NCBI RefSeq assembly: GCF_014851395.1
Contig: NW_024040040.1
Coordinates: forward strand, 9,734,711 to 9,798,710
Source: Micropterus salmoides
Lineage: Eukaryota > Chordata > Actinopteri > Centrarchiformes > Centrarchidae
Length of the DNA stretch: 64,000 nucleotides
Direction: 5' to 3'
The notes under the pieces were generated by a model. That model had not been told where the DNA came from, did no database searches, and saw nothing but the letters and a program-made list of their open reading frames with translations. The position numbers and the translations under genes are program-made. This document shows positions 21,101-29,999 of the stretch, in pieces. The first letter of the stretch is position 1; each line of letters opens with the position of its first letter.

Positions 21101-24100
21101 TCTTAGGGGGCTTAATTGATGTAACAGGGAAAGGTAAGACAGGTCAAGCTTGGAGTGATTAGCTGACCCCACAAGTGTTCACTGACCTTCAAGTTCTAGT
21201 TATTTCTCTCATGTAAACTATTTTGTTTTATGATGAAATACCAGAATAAATGACATTCCCATCAGCCTTAACAGTACATTGTGTTTAGTGCTAATACAGT
21301 GGGTACGGAAAGTATTCAGACCCCTTTAAATTTTTCACTCTTTGTTTCATTGCAGCCATTTTCCAAAAATCAAAAAAGTTCATTTTATTTCTCAGTAATG
21401 TACACTCAGCACCCCATCTTGACAGAAAAAAACAGAAATGTAGAAATTTTTGCAAATTTATTAAAAAAGAAAAACTGAAATGTCACATGGTCATAAGTAT
21501 TCAGACCCTTTGCCGTGACACTCATATTTAACTCAGGTGCTGTCTATTTCTTCTGATCATCCTTGAGATGGTTCTATACCTTCATTTGAGTCCAGCTGTG
21601 TTTGATTATACTGATTGGACTTGATTAGGAAAGCCACACACCTGTCTATATAAGACCTTACAGCTCACAGTGCATGTCAGAGCAAATGAGAATCATGAGG
21701 TCAAAGGAACTGCCTGAAGAGCTCAGAGACAGAATTGTGGCAAGGCACAGATCTGGCCAAGGTTACAAAAAAATTTCTGCTGCACTTAAGGTTCCTAAGA
21801 GCACAGTGGCCTCCATAATCCTCAAATGGAAGACGTTTGGGACGACCAGAACCCTTCCTAGAGCTGGCCGTCCGGCCAAACCGAGCTATCGGGGGAGAAG
21901 AGCCTTGGTGAGAGAGGTAAAGAAGAACCCAAAGGTCACTGTGGCTGAGCTCCAGAGATGCAGTCGGGAGATGGGAGAAAGTTGTAGTAAGTCAACCATC
22001 ACTGCAGCAATCCACAGTCGGGGCTTTATGGCAGAGTGGCCCGACGGAAGCCTCTCCTCAGTGCAAGACACATGAAAGCCCGCATGGAGTTTGCTAAAAA
22101 ACCCTGAAGGACTCCAAGATGGTGATAAATAAGATCCTCTGGTCTGATGAGACCAAGATAGAACTTTTTGGCCTTAATTCTAAGCGGTATGTGTGGAGAA
22201 ACCAGGCACTGCTCATCACCTGTCCAATACAGTCTCAACAGTGAAGCATGGTGGTGGCAGCATCATGCTGTGGGGTGTTTTTCAGCTGCAGGGACAGGAC
22301 GACTGGTTGCAATCGAGGGAAAGATGAATGCGGCCAAGTACAGGGATATCCTGGACGAAAACCTTTTCCAGAGTGCTCTGGGCCGAAGGTTTACCTTCCA
22401 ACAAGACAATGACCCTAAGCACACCGCTAAAATAACGAAGGAGTGGCTTCACAACAACTCCGTGGCTGTTCTTGAATGGCCCAGCCAGAGCCCTGACTTA
22501 AACCCAATTGAGCATCTCTGGAGAGACCTGAAAATGGCTGTCCACCAACGTTTACCATCCAACCTGACAGAACTGGAGAGGATCTGCAAGGAGGAATGGC
22601 AGAGGATCCCCAAATCTAGATGTGAAAAACTTGTTGCATCTTTCCCAAAACGACTCATGGCTGTATTAGATCAAAAGGTTGCTTCTACTAAATACTGAGC
22701 AAAGGTCTGAATACTTATGACCATGTGATATTTCAGTTTTTCTTTTTTAATAAATTTGCAAAAATTTCTACATTTCTGTTTTTTTCTGTCAAGATGGGGT
22801 GCTGAGTGTACATTACTGAGAAATAAAATGAACTTTTTTGATTTTTGGAAAATGGCTGCAATGAAACAAAGAGTGAAAAATTTAAAGGGGTCTGAATACT
22901 TCCGTACCCACTGTATAAGCAAATGGTAGCATGCTAAACTAATAGGGTAAACATTATACCTGCTAAACATGTGTGTATCATTGTAAGCATTTAGGTTAAA
23001 CAGAGCCTCAATCTAGCATGGCTATAAACACTAAGACCGGCTTTAGACATGTGTAAAAAAAAAAAAAAAAAAAAACTTAAAAAGATACATTTATTTGAAT
23101 GAGACCAATCCAGTAATGCAGCAGATTTGCCAAGGCAGAGGGCTCTGCCAAAAAAGTTGAACCAGGTGGCCAATCAAATAGGTCGGAGCACACATTCCTG
23201 GTAGACTACTTTGTAACATGAATGCTGTATTATTGCTTTTTACTTTACAATTGTTGCAATGAAGGTGATAACTTTCCAGAATTGTAAATTGTTTCCTCAT
23301 TATAAGCCTTCAAGCACATGAACATTCAAGGATTCAAAGTGTTTATTATCAGATGTTCAAGTTTCTCTGTACACTTTGCTGTCCACATCAAATTGCTACA
23401 ATAAAAATAAAATATATTTATTCATAAAAATACAATTAAAATATGAAATATAGAAATATAAAATAAGCTGAGTTTGTGAAAATGTTTTAATTTAAAGTCC
23501 TCAAACTGGACTCACCCGTACCTGAAGCAACAACTGAACTCCTACTTGGTTTTTTGTGCGTTTTTGCTCTACTCACACTCATCATCTTTTTTCTGTAGTT
23601 AAGCTGTAGTTTAACTCAAGATGAATTGGATGTGTGAGTGCAACTGGTCACATGCCTCTGACATATAGGAATTGTAGTGTTGTATTACTCGAGACCGGTC
23701 TTGGTCTTAAGACCACTTTTTGATGGTCTTGGTCTCGTCTCGGACTCGACTGCATTTCCACTCGGTCTTGTCTCTGTCTCGGACATTGAGGACTCTGGAT
23801 TTTATTTCAAGACCAGTCAAGACCATAATGGTGGGAATATCAATAAATTGCTTTTGCATTGTCTGATTTGTTAACATCCTAACTTTTATTGGAAGTAAAA
23901 CATACTGCTTCAATGCAACCAATAACTCTAATTAATGACACCCCTCCCTGCGATGCTTATGTTGATTTCAGCTCTTAGTGTTTGTATGTGGGTGTTTTAA
24001 TGGGAAATGTGGATCTTTCAGACGAATTTGTGAAGTACCTATGATCTTGTTCCACATTTTATTGCGTACCATGCAATCAGGGAACTGGTCTTGACAAGTC

Positions 24101-24611
24101 TTGCCCTCTCTCGGTCTTGGTCTCGACTGCTTTCAGCCCCTAAAAGTCTTAGTCTTGTCTTGGTCTCAATAAACTCTGGTCTTGTTCTTGGTTTGGGCGG
24201 TTTTGACTACAACACTATCGCTTTGGATAAAAGCTTTCACTAAGTCACTAATTAATTAACTGTAAATATTACCTTTGAAGCTACTAAAGCTTATTGAGAA
24301 GGTTACATGACACCGGCCAGTAAAATGTGTACCCTTTTTCTACAGACCCCAAATCTGGTTCATCCACAGACTGGGCTCGGCTGCAGGGGATCCCCTTCAC
24401 CTACACCTTTGAGCTAAGAGACAATGGGACATTCGGCTTCCAGCTACCCGAGGATCAGATCCAGCCGACCTGTGAGGAGGCCTACAGCGGAGCCCTGCAC
24501 ATCATCACCTACGCCCACGACAAGACCTTTAATGGTGCTGTGGCACCCACTGCTGCAGCCCTGTGGACCATGCTGTTAGGAGTGGGTTTCACCAACACCA
24601 CTCTGATGTGA
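16681..24611 (+). CDS. cpo: Carboxypeptidase O, first tandem copy (Thr at S1' position 255)
   Basis: M14 zinc carboxypeptidase removing C-terminal residues at the cell surface. Exons: 16681-16748, 18007-18046, 18153-18254, 18368-18472, 18615-18731, 19068-19155, 19626-19828, 20979-21063, 24346-24611 (1074 nt, 357 aa); every junction is GT-AG and in phase. A signal peptide (MLNSVGLNLVVLLSAM) leads straight to the catalytic domain, with no activation peptide, as known for CPO. Zinc ligands are His89/Glu92 (IHAREW) and His218 (IHSY). Substrate residues are Arg149, Asn165-Arg166, Tyr270 (codon split by intron 8) and the general base Glu in FELRD. The hydrophobic tail from about residue 333 suggests a GPI anchor, as reported for mammalian CPO. 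Residue 277 (bovine CPA 255) is Thr and 272 (CPA 250) is Lys, unlike CPO's usual Arg255. No frame break is seen. Intron 8 holds a Tc1; the 3' UTR holds an L2. Confidence 0.9.
17290..17885 (+). pseudogene. LINE reverse transcriptase C-terminal remnant in cpo intron 1
   Basis: The plus strand reads FVGSVVASATFYGVVCLGSG and RRRLDRLIRESSSVLGYAP, typical of the region after the reverse transcriptase core in fish LINEs. A 3' UTR-like stretch follows, ending ATTTCCCCGTTGAAGTAAAT near 17880. The 5' part is missing. It is absent from intron 1 of the second cpo copy, so it inserted after the duplication or was lost there. Confidence 0.65.
18089..18119. repeat. (CA)n in cpo intron 2, first copy
   Basis: About 15 CA units, with a matching array at the same intronic place in the second copy (34853-34886). 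Confidence 0.95.
19290..19392 (+). mobile_element. SINE 3'-end fragment in cpo intron 6
   Basis: GTGAATGGTGAATGCAGATG continuing to a GTCGAAAAGACTAG and CGCTATACAATTAC tail. The same 3' module is seen at 46480-46565, so the two are one family. No promoter boxes remain here. Confidence 0.6.
20570..20760. repeat. Possible LINE 3'-tail fragment in cpo intron 7
   Basis: AATCAGAATAACAAGCGAGT with TTATTAGGTACATTTTCACA, then ACAAGGAATTTGCCTCAG: a pattern common at minus-strand 3' ends of fish LINEs. It is degenerate and its family is uncertain. Confidence 0.35.
21297..22913 (+). mobile_element. Tc1-like transposon in cpo intron 8 with ~210-bp terminal inverted repeats
   Basis: 1617 bp, flanked by TA (21295-21296, 22914-22915). 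Both ends start CAGTGGGTACGGAA and read inward through GTATTCAGACCCCTTTAAAT; the inverted repeats extend about 210 bp (21297-21507 and about 22702-22913) with very few mismatches and repeat the GTATTCAGACC motif at their inner edges, an IR/DR layout. It sits inside an older interspersed repeat. The matching place in the second copy (about 40720) is empty. Confidence 0.95.
21674..22698 (+). pseudogene. Tc1 transposase with frameshifts
   Basis: The N-terminal paired-like DNA-binding region is intact (MSEQMRIMRSKELPEELRDR, SKSTITAA). The frame then breaks near 22050-22170, spanning the first catalytic Asp (SDET-like, about 22142), and again near 22275. The last 140 codons are open and carry QQDNDPKHTA (second Asp, 22399-22428) and NPIEHLWRDLK (catalytic Glu of DD34E, 22502-22534), ending ASTKY*. 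All three catalytic residues are recognisable but not in one frame, so it is inactive. Confidence 0.9.
23049..23071. repeat. Poly(A) run in cpo intron 8
   Basis: About 22 A residues, just downstream of the Tc1. Confidence 0.9.
23675..24217. mobile_element. Non-autonomous DNA element with TAGTGTTGTA inverted ends
   Basis: Begins TAGTGTTGTA and ends TACAACACTA. The interior is dominated by GGTCTTGGTCT / AGACCGGTC variants that can fold back on each other. No coding capacity is present. It is absent from the corresponding part of intron 8 in the second copy (about 41100), where the flanks run on directly. Family not identified. Confidence 0.6.
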
Positions 24612-24951
24612 ATTAGAAAAAACTGCATGAGGGGAAACTGACTAAAGCTGTACTTTTTTGAGGTCCAGTCATCCTAAAGAATCTGCTTGATTCTCATTTG
24701 AGGAAAACATTTTTTTGTTGATAAATTATTACAAATAGTATTAAAATGTATAATAATAATAATTTTTATTTGTAGAGCACTTTTCAAAAACAAGTTACAA
24801 AGTGCTTTAACAAGTGTAAAGACAATAATACCCAAGAGACAATAATACAAAAACATTACAAGATAAAAACATGAAAACATTGAAAAGACTAAAATACATG
24901 TTTAAGATAAATATAAAATTAGTAAAATACAATAAAAGGGATAAAATAAAG

Positions 24952-27716
24952 TCAAATCAGATCGGGAAATGCTCTCCTATAAAAGTATGTTTTAAGAAGA
25001 GACTTAAAAGAGTTCACTGACTCAGCCGACCTGATTTCCTCGGGCAGGCTGTTCCAGAGCCTCGGGGCCCTGACAGCAAACGCTCTGTCCCCTTTAGTTT
25101 CAGTCGAGACTCTGGAACAGACAGCAGACCTCTGCCCGAGGATCTCAAGGTACGTGCTGGTGTATATGGGACTAAAAGGTCAGAAATATAACAAGGCGAG
25201 AGGCCATGAAGAGCTTTAAAAGTAATCAATAGAATTTTAAAGTCAATTCTAAAACATACTGGGAGCCAGTGTAATGAAGCTAAAATAGGAGTAATGTGGT
25301 CATATTTCTTTGTTCTGGTTAAAAGCCTGGCAGCTGAGTTCTGGACAGTCTGTAGTCGATCAATAGATTTTTAAACAGGTGAAAAGGCTGTTGCAATAAT
25401 CCAGGCATGATGAGATGAAGGCGTGTAAAATGGTCTCGGTGTCCTTAAAAGTTAACATAGAAATATAGCAAAAATTCGATCTAAGTTGATAAAAACATGA
25501 TTGAACAAGCTTTGTGGTGTGCTGCACCAAGGTTCTTTGCCACAGGCTTAATGTGATTTACTAGGGAACCAGCAGATTGGGTCCCAGCAGGCCATCTGCT
25601 GGGACCCAATGACCAGGATTTGTGTTTTGTCTGAGTTCAGTTGGAGGAAATCATTTGACATCCATTTTTTAACTTCACAAAGGCAGTTGTTAAGTGAACT
25701 CAGCATTCCAGGGTCTGTGGATCTGACGGGCAAGTATATTTGTGTGTCATCAGCATAAATATGAAAAGAAATGCCATGTTTATGGATAATATGTCCAAGA
25801 GGAAGCAGATACAAGGAAAACAAAATAGGTCCTAAGACCGACCCCTGAGGCACACCATATTTAACTGGACAGAACAAAGAGACATAGTTGTTTACAGACA
25901 CGCAAATGAAAAATGAAAACCATTCTAGGGCAGTGCCAGAGATCCCCACCCAGTGCCTCAGTCTGTCTAACATGATGTTGTGATCAATGGTGTCAAAAGC
26001 AGCGCTAAGGTCCAGGAGTACCAGGACTGAGCACATACCTTCATCAGCAGACATTAAAAGGTCATAGGTGACTTTAAGCAGGGCAGTCTCAGTGCTGTGG
26101 TACTTCCTGAAACCAGATTGAAACTTTTCAAATATTTTGTTATTTTCCAGTACAGTGAGCAGCTGTTTGGACACAATTCTTTCTAGAATCTTTGCAATAA
26201 AAGGCAGTTTTGAAATTGGTCTAAAATTATGTGGGAGGGAGGGATCTAAACCAGGTATCTTTAAAAGTGGGTTCACGCAAGCCGTTTTAAAATAATCAGG
26301 GACACAACCAGTAGATAGGGAGCTGTTGAAAACAGAGATCAAATGGAGCCCAACAGAATCCATTACTTTCAGTCAAAAACTCATTTGTGATACTGTTTTT
26401 AAAAGCTCAGACAAGTCGATGGGATAAAACTGGTTAAAACTCTCTTGTTGCTGGTGAGGAACCTCTGAGTAAGAGGCCGCAGGGGTAATAGAGGCTCTGA
26501 TTGACACCACCTTATTGATAAAATAAGATAAAAACAATTCACAGTCATCATTACTTGCAGCTGAGGCACGAGGAGGGGTTGGGTTTACCAGCTGATCCAC
26601 AGTCTTAAACAGAAACCTGGGACTGTGTTTATCTGTAGTAATGAGTTCAGAAAAATAATGTGTTCTCGCATCCTTAACCATGTTATTGTAGTTAATTAAT
26701 AAATCCTTCAGACTGAGGTAATGGACTTGGAGACTGGATTTTTTCCATCTATGCTCTGCTTTCCTGCATTCCCTTTTTAGGCTGCGAATGCTGTCATTTA
26801 TCCAGGGTTGCTTACTAGTTTTAGACGTAGGCCTAACCTTTAGAGGAGCAGTAATATTTAGTGACAACAAGCAGATATGATTGAAGTGATCGACCAGATT
26901 GTTGGTGTTGGAATCAGACAGGTGTTGGCTTTGGCTCTGAAAGAATGCGCAAAACTTTGAAACACTTTGTTCATTAAAGATGCGACAACACACGGAGCTT
27001 GGTGAGGCGGCATGAGTAACAGGCGAATTGCAGCTAAAAACAATACATCTGTGGTCAGATATGGTCATGTCCACCAATTCCACAGAGGAAATGCTGACAC
27101 CCAGGGTAAAAACCAATTCCAGTGTATGGGTTATGGGTTTGCCCTTTGACATGTTGTTTGAAGTTAAAAGAAGTGGCCATATTTAAAAAGTCAGTTGCAT
27201 TAACATTGGTGGAGTCATCAACATGAATATTAAAATTGCCACAAAGAACAATTCTGTCACAATTTAAAACCAGAGTAGATAAAAATTAAGGAAGTTCTGA
27301 TAAAAATCCTCCAGGTGGTTTTGGGGGGCGATAAATTATAACAAATATGATAGCCCTCCAAGTTTAAGAGTGAGAACTTCAAAGGAGTTAAATTCATCAC
27401 AGCGTACTTGATGACATTTTAAATTTTTCCTATACACGCTCACTAGCCCGCCACCACGACCACTGACCCTCGGTTGACTAAAACAATCATATTGAGGCGG
27501 ACACAGTTCAGCTAGCTTCATTTGCAACCATGATTCAGTTAAAAACATAAAATCTAGATTTGCAGACAAGATAAAATCATTTAAGATAAAAGTCTTACTT
27601 GACAGAGATCTCACATTGAAGAGAGCCATTTTAAATGTGTTTGTTCTCGGTGCTGGAGTTGTTGCAGTTGTCCTAATCCTTAAGAGATTACTAATATTTC
27701 TGTGTGGGATGTGCAC
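24952..27716 (-). pseudogene. L2 ORF2: endonuclease-reverse transcriptase, broken
   Basis: Endonuclease start: MALFNVRSLSSKTFILNDFI, FLTESWL, SGRGGGLVSVY. The frame breaks near 27340, resumes with MTISDHRCIVF (27060), breaks near 26370, then continues with NFRPISKLPF, DLSAAFDTIDH (26000), GVPQGSVLGP (25845) and YADDTQIYLP (25760). An inverted duplication at 25576-25610 breaks the frame again. The C-terminus is KALHGLSPCYISDLLVPYTP, ending at 24952. Confidence 0.9.
25576..25610. repeat. Perfect 15-bp inverted repeat, 5-nt loop
   Basis: ATTGGGTCCCAGCAG, loop GCCAT, then its exact reverse complement. It lies inside the L2 reverse transcriptase gene, where the family sequence does not call for a palindrome, so it is probably a local inverted duplication. 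Confidence 0.9.
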
Positions 27717-27885
27717 ATTTCGGTTTACTGGTCTATGCGTGATGATCAGGAATAGAAGTCTTTTGAACAGCGCTGGGAGCAGACAGTTTTACATGCCAGC
27801 AGGTGCAGACAGTTGTTTGTGGCAGTGAGACAGAGATCTGTTCAGTGACCGGTGGTGCGTCCAGGTGTGTTGCATGAATGATTAG

Positions 27886-28660
27886 TCATTCACGTAAATC
27901 ATGTGTGGACCGCACCACATGCTGTATATGTGAGCAGCTAACATTTCTGAGCCCCGTTTGTTTGGGTGAAGTCCGTCTGTCTTAAAAAGAGACATTCTTT
28001 GCCAGAAAATATTAAAATTATCCACATAACACACACGATGAGCCCTGCAGGCGGACTGGAGCCAGTCGTGGAGGCCAAGGAGTCTACTGAAGCGGCCAGC
28101 ACCTCGACCAACTGTGGGAATGGGACCAGAGATAAAAACAGACTTTCCACACTACTTTAAAAAATTAAAAGACGGTTAAAATCTGATTTTGTCAGCTCAG
28201 ACTGCTGAAGAGCTGTGTCATTTGTTCCCACATGGACTATCACTCTTGTGATGGAGGACGGGAGCGACGGCATCAGGTCCTGGAGTTTTTTTAAAATGCA
28301 AGCTGTGGTGGCACCGGGGAAGCAGTGAGTGGTAGCGTTAAAGAAACAGATGTTTCTGGTTATGGAGTCACCAATTATTAGTGTGGTTGGGGAGAAAAGA
28401 GGACGAGGAGATGCTGGTTGTGGGGTTCCAGAGCAGGACTGAGCAGAATCTGCTTCAACACTGCGTGCGGACTGAGGATGGAGTGTGTGAGCTGCCGAGT
28501 GTTGTGTTGGAGTAGCAGTAACAGACCTGAGAGAGGGGCTACCCGACGGTGCAGGGTGGAGACGGCAGCCTCCTTCAGGATCCCAAGTAGGGAAGCGGAG
28601 GCCCAGCGGCAGACCGGCGGCCCAGCGCGGGAGATGTAGCCGGTGGAGGTGATGCAACAT
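27886..28660 (-). pseudogene. L2 ORF1 with SGNH-hydrolase (esterase) domain, one frameshift
   Basis: After a basic, Pro-rich start (MLHHLHRLHLPRWAAGL) comes LIIGDSITRNI (block I nucleophile Ser), then VIVHVGTNDTALQ (block III) and, after a frameshift near 28160, DGLHPNKRGSEMLA (catalytic Asp-x-x-His, about 27970). Known CR1/L2-clade ORF1 proteins carry this esterase-like domain. Ends at 27886. Confidence 0.85.
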
Positions 28661-29172
28661 TTATCTCTTGATAAATAATGCATCCTTTAAACTATTATCA
28701 AACCGTTGTGTCTAAAAGTTTCTTTAAATACTTAAATGTTTATCTTATAATGTATTGCAGCCAATAGCTGATGCATTCGAAGAATCCAATTTAATTAACA
28801 TTAATTATTGTGACATATAACTGACATGATCTGGTGCAAAAGAGCAACAACTTGCCCAAACAGATTAAAAATATGTTCACTGTTTCTTGTTTTGAACATT
28901 TGTGATGCCTATAAATTAAATTATACAGCTAATAGAAACATCTAAACTTCATTTTAGGTGTTAAATTCTCTACTTTAATTCTAAATGAATTTACAGCTGA
29001 CAATCTGTATGTCATGAATTCCTAAAATAGAAAATGCATAACTATTCTACTATATTTACAGTTCATACTATTGGCAAAAGTTACAGTATGTACCATAACA
29101 GAAAACATAAAGAGGTAAGTGTGTTTTATCTTTTAGTGTAGGGGACAAAAGTTTCCCAGTGTAACAGCAGTT

Positions 29173-29591
29173 TCATGGCTCAGTGTTTGTTACTGTGGTC
29201 CTGAATGGGTGAAAGCCCTGTTGTCTCAGACCGGTTAGCAGCAAGAAGAGCTGATCCTCTGGAGGAAACTGGTCCCACTGTGTCCATGTCCAACCTGAGA
29301 GGGAGAGAAGCACACAGTCTCTATAATGAACTACTCAGTCAGGTGGGAATCATGTTTTTCAATTTAAGAAAAACTGTAGTTTAACTTTACTCACCCTCGT
29401 TCTTCTCCGGCTCCATGTTCTCTGGCTCTCCTGACTTCTTCCTGTCCAGTACTCCTTGCATGATTATAGTGACGTAGTGGTACTGATCCTCCAGGCGGAT
29501 GGAGTTCACCACTGATGCAAAGCGGATGTTCACCAAATGCACCCCTGCTTCCTCTAACACCTCTCTGTGAGCGCACTCCTCCCACGTCTCT
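29173..29591 (-). pseudogene. nudt15: Truncated nudt15 duplicate (exons 2 and 3 only)
   Basis: Exon 2 (29591-29395) and exon 3 (29294-29173) match the complete nudt15 at 42107-43198. Exon 2 is identical and exon 3 differs at about two bases; the splice sites and the intron between are kept. Exon 1, with the start codon and the first Gly of the Nudix box, is absent: homology stops near 29645 where the duplicated block ends. It cannot make a Nudix enzyme unless spliced to another upstream exon. Near-identity in a non-coding fragment points to recent origin or recent conversion. Confidence 0.85.
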
Positions 29592-29999
29592 CTTTCAGGG
29601 ACATAGAAATAAATGTCACATCAACTGGAATTCATCGCATTCAGGTCTTTTATCATTTCGGGGCTGGTCATGTACACTGAGAAACATATTTAGACTACTT
29701 CGCCCCCACTCCTCGCTCTAAGCTCGACCTTTACTTTGAGATAACTGACTGTCTTTAGTGAGAGATCTCAAAATGATTTCTCAGGTTTTCTGTACACAAA
29801 ACAGCATTTAAAATTTAGTGAATTGTGCACACTTATTTTAAAATAAATGATTAATATTTGGTAAATGATTTGGCATAATTATAACTGTTTTTATTTCAAT
29901 TTTTGTCCTAATGCTAGAAAAGCACACAATGGTTTAAGGTTCAGTGTGTAATATTTAGGAGGATCTATTGACAGAAATGCAATATAATATTTGTAACTA

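Larger units (their letters stand above)
24718..28676 (-). mobile_element. L2-type LINE in the cpo first-copy 3' UTR, with 9-bp target duplication
   Basis: TTGATAAAT flanks the element at 24718-24726 and 28668-28676; the second copy has the empty site TTGAAAAAT at 41583-41591. The insert (24727-28667, 3941 bp) runs antisense to cpo. ORF1 (28660-27886) encodes an SGNH/esterase-type domain, and ORF2 (27716-24952) an endonuclease and reverse transcriptase. The 3' end is an (ATT)n tail. It is close to full length but has several frame breaks. It begins about 115 bp after the cpo stop codon. Confidence 0.9.
8655..29645. repeat. Tandem duplication, first copy (cpo + partial nudt15)
   Basis: Collinear homology to 31905-42585 runs from near 8655 (AATATCTTTGTCACA block) through the cpo upstream region, all nine cpo exons, the 3' UTR and nudt15 exons 3-2, ending near 29645. 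This copy is about twice as long because it holds insertions absent from the other: 9266-16018, 17290-17885, 21297-22913, 23675-24217 and 24727-28667. Both cpo genes have the same orientation. Identity is uneven: near-identical over 17930-19200 and 29160-29620, clearly lower elsewhere. Confidence 0.85.
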
